Source: Planctomycetota bacterium
GTDB taxonomy: Bacteria; Planctomycetota; Phycisphaerae; SM23-33
Reading direction: 5' to 3'
Assembly: GCA_021160865.1 (NCBI GenBank)
Contig: JAGHBS010000213.1
Coordinates: 1 to 14,015 of the forward strand
DNA: 14,015 nt
The number at the start of each line of letters is the position of its first letter. Within the stretch, counting starts at the first letter, position 1. Of this stretch, positions 1 to 7,533 are shown piece after piece. The notes beneath the pieces were generated by a model. It was not told the DNA's origin and ran no database searches. It saw only the letters and a program-made list of their open reading frames with translations. Both the position numbers and the translations under genes were made by a program.

Positions 1-121
1 ATTCTGTTGATGTCTCATTTCATCCATGAATGTATCCTATCATATCCGCACGAAATTATACATACCTCGAGAAATTCCTACAAACGATTTTCAAAATCTC
101 TTATCATCACACAAGGATTTT

Positions 122-150
122 TTGACCCCGCATCTTTAAATTGGTCTAAT
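122..150 (+). promoter_or_regulatory. Candidate sigma-70-type promoter for the membrane protein gene
   Basis: TTGACC (122-127) is followed after 17 bases by TCTAAT (145-150); each box matches the consensus at five of six positions. A start point about seven bases after the -10 box would fall at or beside the ATG at 157, so the transcript would have almost no leader. The boxes and spacing are read directly; use as a promoter is inferred. Confidence 0.45.
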
Positions 151-156
151 GTAATT

Positions 157-705
157 ATGCTTGGACGAGTGCGTAGAATAACCCGCGTGGATGTAGGATT
201 AGCAATATCCTTCGTCGGGATAGCATACCTTGCATGGATGATGGTAATGGCTGGTATGCGACACCTCTTCAATAATCTCATAGAAGCTGAGTCGCAATTC
301 GCAGTTGGAGGATTTTTAGGTGCCTTTGCAAAGTCAGCCTGGCTGTTCGACCTGTTAGGGTTGCTCTGGCTTATTGTGGGTCTAATTCTGATTATTGGGG
401 CATCACGTCAACGATGGAGCATATCTGCCCCATTGGTCTGTGCAATTTGTCAGGTGATATTAGCGACGATTCTTTCAGTCTGGGCAGGGAATTGTGCTGA
501 AGCATCTGCCATTGCACTTGCAAAAGGAACGGCTAAATCCACAACTGACGTTCAAGAATATCTTAGCTGGGCAAGCCTTTACATATTTTTTGGCATTGCC
601 CTGGTGTTATGGGGGGCGGTTCTATTGTGGCTTCTTGGGGAACGAGCACGGCTAAGGCATGGTCCAAAACCCCGCGATGGCCTTCGGACAAATATCCCCG
701 CATAA
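157..705 (+). CDS. Hypothetical four-helix membrane protein
   Basis: This 182-residue protein is not recognised as a member of a named family. Four hydrophobic segments are visible at about residues 12-33, 61-81, 89-110 and 137-160. A basic N-terminus (GRVRRITR) and a basic, proline-containing tail (KPRDGLR) suggest that both ends are cytoplasmic. The frame is open back to position 7, but the first 50 codons read as soluble, low-quality sequence. The Met at 157 directly precedes the basic residues and first helix, so I chose it. No Shine-Dalgarno motif precedes that ATG, while a promoter-like pair ends six bases upstream, which suggests leaderless translation. The gene converges on recG. No catalytic motif is visible and no function is proposed. 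Confidence 0.7.
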   Translation: MLGRVRRITRVDVGLAISFVGIAYLAWMMVMAGMRHLFNNLIEAESQFAVGGFLGAFAKSAWLFDLLGLLWLIVGLILIIGASRQRWSISAPLVCAICQVILATILSVWAGNCAEASAIALAKGTAKSTTDVQEYLSWASLYIFFGIALVLWGAVLLWLLGERARLRHGPKPRDGLRTNIPA

Positions 706-742
706 ATAAAAGTCCTCTCAACACAAATAAATCTACCTGTGT

Positions 743-780
743 AAAAATCCTGCAATCACGTGAGCATCGGCAAGATTTTT
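743..780 (-). terminator. Candidate intrinsic, possibly bidirectional, terminator between the membrane protein gene and recG
   Basis: The arms 743-753 (AAAAATCCTGC) and 770-780 (GCAAGATTTTT) are complementary except at one position, which becomes a G-U pair in the minus-strand RNA. Each strand's transcript would end in a run of five U. The hairpin begins inside the recG stop codon (779-781), and its loop contains the palindrome TCACGTGA (756-763). The stem is A/U-rich, so its strength is uncertain. Confidence 0.45.
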
Positions 781-2905
781 AGCCTTGCTGGATGAGCCCG
801 ATTCGCTCGCCATAGGTTTTAAGCATCTCAAAGCGCAATTGTTGATGTTCCGGGGCAGATAGGTCGGGATCGTCTCGGATAATTTCAAACGCATCCCGCC
901 GTGCCTGCATAAGGATATCAGCATCGTCAATCAGATCGGCTATTTTCAACTCAGGTAAGCCGTGCTGCTTAGTTCCGAAAAACTCACCGGGCCCACGGAG
1001 ACGAAGGTCTTCTCGGGCTATCTTAAATCCATCATTGGTTTCAAGCAGGACTTTTAACCTTTCAGCAGCGATTGGATTTTTCGTACTGGCAACGAGTATG
1101 CAAACGGCATCGGATTTTCCACGTCCGATTCTACCCCTGAGTTGATGTAGTTGGGCAAGACCAAATCTGTCAGCATCGAGGATTACCATCACATTGGCAT
1201 CGGGAACATCCAGGCCAACCTCTACAACAGTACTGGCAACAAGAACCTGTATCTTACCGGAAGAAAATTGCGACATTATCAACTCCTGCTGATCAGCCGG
1301 CATCTGCCCATGAACCAGTCCGACGGTGTAGTTGGGGAAATATCGTTGAGTAAGTCTCTCGTAGGTTCTCTGTGCAGAGGATAAATCGGAATTGCTCGTT
1401 TCAGAAACCAAGGGGGTAACGAAATACGCTTGTTGCCCTTCAGATAAGCGGCTTCGAACGTACTCGATTACCTCATCCATGCAGGATTTATCTTTCAAAA
1501 TCGTCTCGGTTCTACCCCTACCTGGGGGTAAATCGTCTATTATTGAAATCTGCAAATCTCCAAAGACCGTTAACGCCAGCGTCCGCGGAATAGGCGTTGC
1601 CGTCATCACCAAGCAGTGCGGTGCGTGCCCCTTTGCTCGGAATCCGCTTCGCTGACGCACACCGAATTTGTGTTGCTCATCCACTATCGTCACTGCAAGA
1701 CAATGGAATCGAACATTTTCGGACAGCAATGCATGTGTGCCGACAACAATATCAATTTGCCCATCAGCCAGTCCCTGGAGAATCTCCTTTCGCTCAGCTG
1801 GCTTGGTAGCACCTATGAGCAATGCAGTCCGAACACGAGAACCTGATAGATACTGGGAAATCTTGGCAAAGTGCTGTCGGGCGAGTATCTCAGTAGGTGC
1901 CATGATAGCCGCCTGTTTGTGATGAGCAACCGCTACCAGAGCGGTATAAAGTGCTACAACCGTCTTGCCCGAACCAACATCACCCTGAAGCAAACGATTC
2001 ATCGGATGATTTTGAGCAAGGTCAGCAGCAATATCCTCGATGGCACGGTTTTGACCGGCTGTCAATTCAAATGGGAATCGTGCCCGAATACGACGATTAA
2101 TCTCCTCGCTTACTGGTAATGGGTAGGCAGGTCTGGAAACATAGCGTTGCCGCTGAATGGCAATGCCAAGCTGCATCAGGAGAAACTCATCATAGGCTAA
2201 TCTGGCTCGTGCTCGTTTCCATGCCTCGCGGTCTTCGGGACGATGCATCGCTGATATAGCAGTGGGTCTATCGAAAAGGTTGCGACGACGCAAATAATCG
2301 GCATCAAACCATCGTGGAAAAAGACGAGGAACTTCCGGTAGAAGACGTTTAATAATTTTTGCAATAAGCCCACCGGGCAACTTACCGCAGGGCGGATATA
2401 CCGGTAGCAATTCATCTGAATCATAATTTACTTGCTGAACGTCGCGAGAATCTTCCAAAATCTCAAATTGCGGATTAATAAATTGGAACGTCTCTTTATA
2501 CACCGAAACGTTACCGCTGACGATTAACCCCACCCCCCGTTTGATACGATCCCGAAGGTATCCACCGTGAAACCATTTTACAACGACTGCACCAGTACCG
2601 TCATCTAAACTGCACTCGAAATAAGGTCTGCTGCCATAGGGTTGATAGCGTGTTTCCTGAACGGTTCCTGCTACGGTTATGAGACTTTTGCATGATAATT
2701 TTTCATCACCTTCATCTGAAATACCTCGATTAGTCCAGCCAAGCGAAGATATTGGCTGAATCTGCCGTCGAAGATTGAAGCGACGTGGAAAGTACATCAG
2801 TAAATCTTCGACAGTACGGATACCGGCCTGGGTAAGTTGTTCTGCTCTTGCCGGCCCGACGCCTTTGACATACTGAACGGGTGTGTCCAATTCCAACCTT
2901 TGCAC
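779..2905 (-). CDS. recG: ATP-dependent DNA helicase RecG
   Basis: RecG is a superfamily 2 double-stranded DNA translocase that remodels stalled forks and branched recombination intermediates in the cytoplasm. The 708-residue length is normal for the family. An N-terminal helix-hairpin-helix-like segment (KGVGPARAEQL, about 14-24) precedes the OB-fold wedge domain (about 70-150). Helicase motifs follow in order: Walker A GDVGSGKT (308-315), DEQH (409-412), TATP (435-438), STVVEVGLDVP (558-568) and QLRGRIGRG (588-596). The C-terminal region carries the usual LRGPGEFFGTKQHGLPELK signature (636-654). Translation starts at a GTG one base after the upstream lipoprotein stop codon (TAA-a-GTG) with only a weak ribosome site, so it is probably coupled to that gene. 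A hairpin overlaps the stop codon. All diagnostic motifs are intact. Confidence 0.97.
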   Translation of the reverse strand: MQRLELDTPVQYVKGVGPARAEQLTQAGIRTVEDLLMYFPRRFNLRRQIQPISSLGWTNRGISDEGDEKLSCKSLITVAGTVQETRYQPYGSRPYFECSLDDGTGAVVVKWFHGGYLRDRIKRGVGLIVSGNVSVYKETFQFINPQFEILEDSRDVQQVNYDSDELLPVYPPCGKLPGGLIAKIIKRLLPEVPRLFPRWFDADYLRRRNLFDRPTAISAMHRPEDREAWKRARARLAYDEFLLMQLGIAIQRQRYVSRPAYPLPVSEEINRRIRARFPFELTAGQNRAIEDIAADLAQNHPMNRLLQGDVGSGKTVVALYTALVAVAHHKQAAIMAPTEILARQHFAKISQYLSGSRVRTALLIGATKPAERKEILQGLADGQIDIVVGTHALLSENVRFHCLAVTIVDEQHKFGVRQRSGFRAKGHAPHCLVMTATPIPRTLALTVFGDLQISIIDDLPPGRGRTETILKDKSCMDEVIEYVRSRLSEGQQAYFVTPLVSETSNSDLSSAQRTYERLTQRYFPNYTVGLVHGQMPADQQELIMSQFSSGKIQVLVASTVVEVGLDVPDANVMVILDADRFGLAQLHQLRGRIGRGKSDAVCILVASTKNPIAAERLKVLLETNDGFKIAREDLRLRGPGEFFGTKQHGLPELKIADLIDDADILMQARRDAFEIIRDDPDLSAPEHQQLRFEMLKTYGERIGLIQQG

Positions 2906-2906
2906 T

Positions 2907-3335
2907 TTATCGTGGAATTTTTATTACCTGCTCGGCGTAGATTTTGCTCGGATTGGCAATGTTATTTGCCCTGGCGATATCTTTATACCTTGAAGCATCG
3001 CCATAGAACTTTCGGGCAATGGACATAAGCGTATCACCCTTCTTGATAGTATAAAGCGTGTACGACTTACTCTCATTAGAGGCACTTTCCATCCTCGTTG
3101 CGGGGGATTGAGATGTGGGGGTATGGCTGAGAGTGATTGTCTTACTTTCTTTGGGAACATTACTCGAATGTCCCTCCGCCCTCTTACTTACCTGCTTATC
3201 TTTCGGCAAGACCTTTTCAATCCGCCTCGGGCTGGCTGAAACTTCCCTTGTCGTATCTGTCGGTTTCTTACAACCTGCAATCCCTGCAGCAACGAATGTA
3301 ATAACACCTGCAATGATTAATCTTTTCTTGCTCAC
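2907..3335 (-). CDS. LysM-domain lipoprotein
   Basis: This is a predicted 142-residue secreted lipoprotein with a peptidoglycan-binding module. The N-terminus has a basic start (SKKR), a hydrophobic stretch and the lipobox I-A-G-C, so lipidation at Cys22 and membrane anchoring are expected. A low-complexity linker rich in Lys, Ser, Thr and Pro covers about residues 25-90. A single LysM domain fills the C-terminus (about 93-140; YTIKKGDTLMSIARKFYGD, then a final VIKIPR). I chose the GTG at 3335 because GGAG lies nine bases upstream and the signal peptide then begins directly with its basic residues. A TTG five codons earlier overlaps that GGAG. The gene lies one base upstream of recG behind its own promoter. 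No enzymatic domain is visible, so it may be a wall-binding adaptor. Confidence 0.88.
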   Translation of the reverse strand: MSKKRLIIAGVITFVAAGIAGCKKPTDTTREVSASPRRIEKVLPKDKQVSKRAEGHSSNVPKESKTITLSHTPTSQSPATRMESASNESKSYTLYTIKKGDTLMSIARKFYGDASRYKDIARANNIANPSKIYAEQVIKIPR

Positions 3336-3344
3336 CTTTTCACT

Positions 3345-3348
3345 CTCC
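3345..3348 (-). promoter_or_regulatory. Ribosome binding site that decides the LysM gene start
   Basis: GGAG on the minus strand lies nine bases before the GTG at 3335-3333. It overlaps the alternative TTG (3350-3348), which argues for the GTG start. Confidence 0.6.
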
Positions 3349-3385
3349 AATCTTCAAACATTTCTTTACCAACACCTCAACTTCG

Positions 3386-3413
3386 ATGGTACATCATCAA
3401 TCAGGCTTGTCAA
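3386..3413 (-). promoter_or_regulatory. Candidate promoter of the LysM-recG operon
   Basis: The minus strand reads TTGACA (3413-3408, a perfect -35 match), a 16-base spacer, then TACCAT (3391-3386, four of six). Transcription would begin near 3379, giving a leader of about 43 bases before the GTG. There is no similarly good promoter in front of recG, which supports co-transcription. Confidence 0.5.
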
Positions 3414-3497
3414 CTCGAATTGCTCCAAACAATGGTGCAATCCTCTTGAAAGATATTCCATTGCAGATGAGTTTTTATATAACGGTGATCGCAGAGG

Positions 3498-4274
3498 TCA
3501 TTTTACAGGATTTTTAAGTTCGCCGATCTGCTCGATTGAGCAGACGATAACATCGCCGGACTTGAGATACACCTTGGGCGAGCGCGCTTCACCTACCCCA
3601 GCAGGGGTGCCGGTCAGTATGACAGTACCAGCAAGTAGCGTCAAATCAGCGGAGATGAACTCGATAAGTTGTGGGATAGAGAAAAGCATCTCAGACGTGG
3701 AGGCATCCTGCATGACCTGTCCATTGAGAATTGCCCGAAGGCGAAGATTGGACGGATCAATATCGGTAACAATGCACGGACCAAGCGGACAAAAGGTATC
3801 AAAACTCTTCGGTCGAACCCACTGACCAAGCCGCTTTTGCCAATCACGAGCAGAAACATCATTCGCAACGGTATATCCCAGGATTACATCATAAGCCCGA
3901 TCGGCAGGAACGTCTCGACAGGTCTGTCCGATTACGACGGCTAATTCTACTTCATAATCCACATTATCAGGAGCAACAGCCGGCAAACGAATCGGTTCAT
4001 CAGTACCTATCACTGAGGTTATCGACTTTGCGAAGAAATTCGGCGCTTCAGGTGTCTTGGCGTGAACCTCTTCTATATGTGAGCGATAATTTCCTGCTAC
4101 TGCAAAGATTGTCGGCGGTTCAATGGGCGGTAATATCTTGCGCGGCTCGACTACCACATCGGTTATTGTGTAATCATCAAGAATATCCCCCTCAATCCGT
4201 CTGAAAGTTTTATCTTCAGCCTCAAGGGCATAGGTAGGTTGCAATTGCTCATCCAATACTCGATAAAGCCTCAT
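3498..4274 (-). CDS. Fumarylacetoacetate hydrolase (FAH) family protein
   Basis: This 258-residue protein has the single FAH fold shared by small acylpyruvases, 2-hydroxyhepta-2,4-diene-1,7-dioate isomerases and oxaloacetate-handling enzymes. The N-terminal part (1-50) is variable. The catalytic core starts at AVAGNYRSHIEE (58-69). The divalent-metal ligands appear as E108 and E110 (DYEVELAVVIG) and D139 (VANDVSARD). K156 in RPKSFDTFCPLGP and the TGTPAGVG loop (221-228) complete the active-site set. ATG at 4274 is preceded by AAGGGA at a good distance. The gene stands alone and diverges from a malic enzyme gene, which makes a C4-acid substrate such as oxaloacetate (tautomerase or decarboxylase) or acylpyruvate attractive. 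Sequence alone cannot separate the family's substrates. Confidence 0.9.
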   Translation of the reverse strand: MRLYRVLDEQLQPTYALEAEDKTFRRIEGDILDDYTITDVVVEPRKILPPIEPPTIFAVAGNYRSHIEEVHAKTPEAPNFFAKSITSVIGTDEPIRLPAVAPDNVDYEVELAVVIGQTCRDVPADRAYDVILGYTVANDVSARDWQKRLGQWVRPKSFDTFCPLGPCIVTDIDPSNLRLRAILNGQVMQDASTSEMLFSIPQLIEFISADLTLLAGTVILTGTPAGVGEARSPKVYLKSGDVIVCSIEQIGELKNPVK

Positions 4275-4400
4275 AGCAAATTCCCTTCTGTTGCGGTATT
4301 CTAAAGAAGAGCATTAACATTAGTGCAGAAATAAGTAAAAATCAAGGCTTGTTGAAGATAGCGTGTTTAACTTCGCAGATGCAATATCGAGGTTCATCTT

Positions 4401-5867
4401 ATGAAGCGAAATTGTAGCCCAGCATACAGTATCACCATCCGCTTGAGTATTGATGAAACAATTACAACGCTTGCAGAGTTGATAATGGCAATAAATCAAA
4501 CAGGCGGAGAAATCCATACTATCAGCACAAGTGGCAGAACACCTGAGAAACAAATCCGCCAGATTACCATCAAGGCAGCCGATAATGACCATCAAAAGGC
4601 AATTATCGCAGCTGCTGCTAATGTAAAGGGAGTAAAATTACTCTCGGTCTGCGAGGACACCTTCGCCTGTCACGAAGGAGGAAAGATAGGGATTGACCTT
4701 AAATACCCTCTGCAGGATGCCGACGATTTATCGCGTCTTTACACGCCCGGAGTGGCACGGATATGCAAGGTAATTGAAGCCGACCCATTACGATCCTTCC
4801 GCTTTACGATGAGATGCAATACCGTGGCGATTGTTACCGATGGTAGCGCCATCCTTGGTTTGGGTAATCTCGGGGCGGCAGCGGCACTACCGGTAATGGA
4901 AGGAAAAGCAATGCTCTTCAAACGATTCGCCGGCATCGACGCCATCCCAATATGCCTTGCTGAAAACTCCACCGATGCAATAGTAGCATTTGTAAAGGCA
5001 GTTGCGCCTACTTTCGGTGGAATCAATCTTGAGGACATTTCCGCACCACGATGCTTCGAGATTGAACAACGATTGCGCGATGAACTCGACATACCAGTCT
5101 TTCACGACGACCAACATGGCACAGCCATCGTTGTACTGGCTGCTCTGACTAATGCGTTGAAGGTAGTCGGCAAGGACATCGATAAGATAAAAATAGTCTT
5201 TAGCGGTGTCGGAGCGGCAGGGACTGCCTGCACGGAATTGCTACTTTCGGCAGGGGCGAAAAACATCATCGGTTGCGACCGTGCCGGCGCACTGTACCTC
5301 GGCAGAGAAGAACATATGAACCCTGCCAAGCAAAGATACGCACAGATGACCAACCCCGAACGACTGAAAGGAACCCTTAGCGAAGTTATTGCAGATGCCG
5401 ATGTCTTCATTGGACTTTCCGGACCTGGAATCCTTACCATCGACGACGTTCGCAAGATGGCAGATAATCCGATTGTCTTTGCAATGTCGAATCCCGACCC
5501 TGAAATTTCCCCTGAAATAGCCCGTCCTGAAGTTGCAGTAATGGCTACCGGCAGGAGTGATTATCCAAATCAGATTAATAATGTACTTGCCTTCCCGGGC
5601 GTATTCCGCGGAGCACTTGACGGCAGGGCTACGAAAATAACCGAGGCGATGAAGATAGCAGCCGCTAAAGCAATAGCATCCTGCGTGCCAGAAGACCAAC
5701 TTTGTGCCGATTACATTATTCCATCTGCCCTTGATGAGCAAGTTGCCCATCGGGTTGCCCAAGCCGTTCGCAGCACCGCTGAAGAAGAAGGGATAACCCG
5801 ACCGCCAAGCAGCCCCGTTGAAGGAGTAGACGACCTTTTACCAACTCCAAAAGAGCATGATGAATAA
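4401..5867 (+). CDS. NAD-dependent malic enzyme with N-terminal ACT domain
   Basis: The predicted reaction is oxidative decarboxylation of malate to pyruvate and CO2 with a divalent metal and NAD(P). The N-terminal region (about 8-86) has the length and pattern of an ACT domain, a fold that binds small ligands, often amino acids. The malic core follows: the catalytic Tyr in RLYTPGVA (Y114), the lysine motif EGKAMLFK (167-174), metal-binding EDIS (211-214) and the HDDQHGTA motif (235-242). The Rossmann motif is GVGAAG (269-274). D293 at the end of the second strand (GCDRAG) favours NAD over NADP. The 488-residue length fits an ACT-plus-malic-enzyme form without a phosphotransacetylase domain. 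GAGG lies eight bases before the ATG. The 3' end overlaps nadD by 11 bases. No confident promoter was found in the 126-base divergent gap. Confidence 0.93.
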   Translation: MKRNCSPAYSITIRLSIDETITTLAELIMAINQTGGEIHTISTSGRTPEKQIRQITIKAADNDHQKAIIAAAANVKGVKLLSVCEDTFACHEGGKIGIDLKYPLQDADDLSRLYTPGVARICKVIEADPLRSFRFTMRCNTVAIVTDGSAILGLGNLGAAAALPVMEGKAMLFKRFAGIDAIPICLAENSTDAIVAFVKAVAPTFGGINLEDISAPRCFEIEQRLRDELDIPVFHDDQHGTAIVVLAALTNALKVVGKDIDKIKIVFSGVGAAGTACTELLLSAGAKNIIGCDRAGALYLGREEHMNPAKQRYAQMTNPERLKGTLSEVIADADVFIGLSGPGILTIDDVRKMADNPIVFAMSNPDPEISPEIARPEVAVMATGRSDYPNQINNVLAFPGVFRGALDGRATKITEAMKIAAAKAIASCVPEDQLCADYIIPSALDEQVAHRVAQAVRSTAEEEGITRPPSSPVEGVDDLLPTPKEHDE

Positions 5868-6489
5868 TCAGATTGTCATCTTCGGTGGAACTTTTGACCC
5901 GATACATCACGGGCACCTTATATCGGCTCGTGCGGTGGCTGAACATTTCGGCTTCGAGAAAATCACATTCATGCCGACGTATCAACCGCCTCACAAGGGC
6001 GAAGATTATCACCCTGCTGCCTCACCCGAAGACCGTTTGCAAATGATAAAATTGGCAATAGCAAATGAAGAAATCTTCGATGTAAGCGACCTCGAGATAA
6101 CTCTTGCCAAACGAAATTACACCTACGATACCCTTCTTGCTCTGCACGAGAGATTCGGAACGGATAAAACGATATTCTGGATTATCGGCATAGACATGCT
6201 TGAAGAATTGCCCAATTGGTACAATGCCCAGCAAGTAATCGAATTAGCCCGACTGATAACCGTAGCCCGACCACCGTTCAATAAAAGAATATCTTCAATA
6301 CTCGAGAAACTTCGGCAGTATTTCTCTGCCGAGCAGGTAAAGCGGCTGGAAGAAGGTATCATCTCTACGCCGTTGATAGACATTTCCAGCACAGAGATTC
6401 GTAGCCGCATCAGCAAGGGCGAATCAATAAGATACCTCACGCCAGATTCAGTGGTGGACTATATCCTTTCCAAAGGGCTTTACCGATAA
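5857..6489 (+). CDS. nadD: Nicotinate-nucleotide adenylyltransferase
   Basis: NadD transfers AMP from ATP to nicotinate mononucleotide, giving deamido-NAD, in the shared late part of NAD synthesis. The nucleotidyltransferase signature GGTFDPIHHGH (10-20) contains the HxGH motif. The substrate region GIDMLEELPNWY (111-122) and the C-terminal ISSTEIRSRI motif (176-185) are also present. The 210-residue length is typical. The gene begins inside the malic enzyme gene with two consecutive ATG codons (5857 and 5860), either of which could be used. The upstream purine run is weak, so translation is probably coupled. No separate promoter was seen. The genes that usually sit next to nadD, such as rsfS or proA, are absent here. 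Confidence 0.95.
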   Translation: MMNNQIVIFGGTFDPIHHGHLISARAVAEHFGFEKITFMPTYQPPHKGEDYHPAASPEDRLQMIKLAIANEEIFDVSDLEITLAKRNYTYDTLLALHERFGTDKTIFWIIGIDMLEELPNWYNAQQVIELARLITVARPPFNKRISSILEKLRQYFSAEQVKRLEEGIISTPLIDISSTEIRSRISKGESIRYLTPDSVVDYILSKGLYR

Positions 6490-6535
6490 TCTCCCGCCCC
6501 GATAGAAACTAACGCGACACTTCGCTAATAAGCAG

Positions 6536-7483
6536 CTAATCTATCCGTCCCTCGGTAATTAGCACGTTTAACAGGGTTCGCTGAAAATGTAAACGGTTCT
6601 CCGCCTGGGCAAAGATGGTATCGGCATACTTCGCCATCACGCTATCAGTGATTTCATAACCTCGATAGGCAGGCAAACAATGCATCACGACGGCATCTTT
6701 GGGAGCGAGTTTCATCAAGTCCTCGTTGACCTGAAAGCCTGTAAACTCACTGAGACGTTTCTCTCGCTCCTGCTCCTGCCCCATCGAGACCCATGTATCA
6801 GTATAGACCACACAGGCACCCTTGACTGCTTCAGCAGGATCATTGCATTGCTCAAAAACACCTCCTTGCTTATCAATAGAACCTTGCGATTGCGATGAAA
6901 CCTCTTTGACGAACTCATCTTCCAATTCGTATCCCTTCGGGCAAGCAAGGGTGAAGTTGATGCCGAGTTTGACACATAGCATCGCCAGCGAACGTGCGAC
7001 ATTATTGCCATCGCCGACAAATGCGATTTTTCTACCAGCCAGATCGCCAAATATCTCCATCGCCGTCATAACATCAGCCATCGCTTGACAGGGGTGGGAA
7101 TAATCTGTCAGGGCGTTGATTACTGGCTTGGGACAAAACCGAGCTAGGTCGCAGATTGCCTGATGGCTAAACGTTCGAGCCGCTACCGCATCACACATCC
7201 TACGAAGTACCCTTGCTACATCGTTTATCGGCTCACGCTTGCCGAGCCCGATATCAGCATTGGTAAGGTAAATATCCGACCCGCCCAGCTGGGCAATTGC
7301 AGTAGCAAAACTCACGCGCGTCCGCAACGAAGGTTTCTCGAAAATAAGCGCCAAGACCTTCCGTGGACAGCTTGCCGGTAATTTACCTTCCCGGAAAAGT
7401 TTCTTCTCGGCAATCGCTCTATCCAGCAGTTTCTTCAACTCTTCGCCAGTGAAATCTGATATGTCGATAAAATCCTTCTTCAT
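6536..7483 (-). CDS. argF: Ornithine carbamoyltransferase
   Basis: This enzyme makes citrulline from ornithine and carbamoyl phosphate in cytoplasmic arginine synthesis. The carbamoyl-phosphate motif reads FEKPSLRTRVSF (48-59), so Leu53 replaces the Thr of the common STRTR form. HPCQAMADV (130-138) and HCLPAYRG (268-275) are intact. DTWVSMGQ (229-236) keeps the SMG loop that closes over ornithine, which argues against acetyl- or succinyl-ornithine variants. The 315-residue length is normal. GAGG precedes the ATG by eight bases. The gene follows argB after 50 bases, with a run of seven A but no good promoter or terminator between them, so the two are probably co-transcribed. The downstream gap to the convergent nadD is only 46 bases and holds no clear hairpin. 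Confidence 0.95.
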   Translation of the reverse strand: MKKDFIDISDFTGEELKKLLDRAIAEKKLFREGKLPASCPRKVLALIFEKPSLRTRVSFATAIAQLGGSDIYLTNADIGLGKREPINDVARVLRRMCDAVAARTFSHQAICDLARFCPKPVINALTDYSHPCQAMADVMTAMEIFGDLAGRKIAFVGDGNNVARSLAMLCVKLGINFTLACPKGYELEDEFVKEVSSQSQGSIDKQGGVFEQCNDPAEAVKGACVVYTDTWVSMGQEQEREKRLSEFTGFQVNEDLMKLAPKDAVVMHCLPAYRGYEITDSVMAKYADTIFAQAENRLHFQRTLLNVLITEGRID

Positions 7484-7533
7484 CCTTGTTGCCTCGTTTT
7501 TTTATCAGCAGATTGTTGGTAGCTCTATGCTGT

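Noticed and set aside
7..156. N-terminal extension of the first membrane protein
   Set aside because: The extra 50 codons contain no signal or domain, and a promoter-like pair lies within them. The ATG at 157 gives a typical basic start before helix 1.
3420..3480. Possible hairpin from TGCAAT/ATTGCA words after the FAH gene
   Set aside because: The stem is only about six base pairs with a large loop and no U-run, so it is not convincing as a terminator.
3115..3825. Plus-strand open frame of 236 codons opposite the LysM and FAH genes
   Set aside because: It runs antisense across two well-supported genes and the gap between them. It has no recognisable domain and its composition reads as a shadow.
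4275..4400. Weak promoter-like words in the gap between the FAH and malic enzyme genes
   Set aside because: On the minus strand TTGATT-17-TAATGT matches poorly at -10, and nothing good is seen on the plus strand.
5241..5762. Minus-strand open frame of 173 codons inside the malic enzyme gene
   Set aside because: It is fully antisense to conserved malic enzyme motifs, and the Cys-rich composition is typical of a shadow frame.
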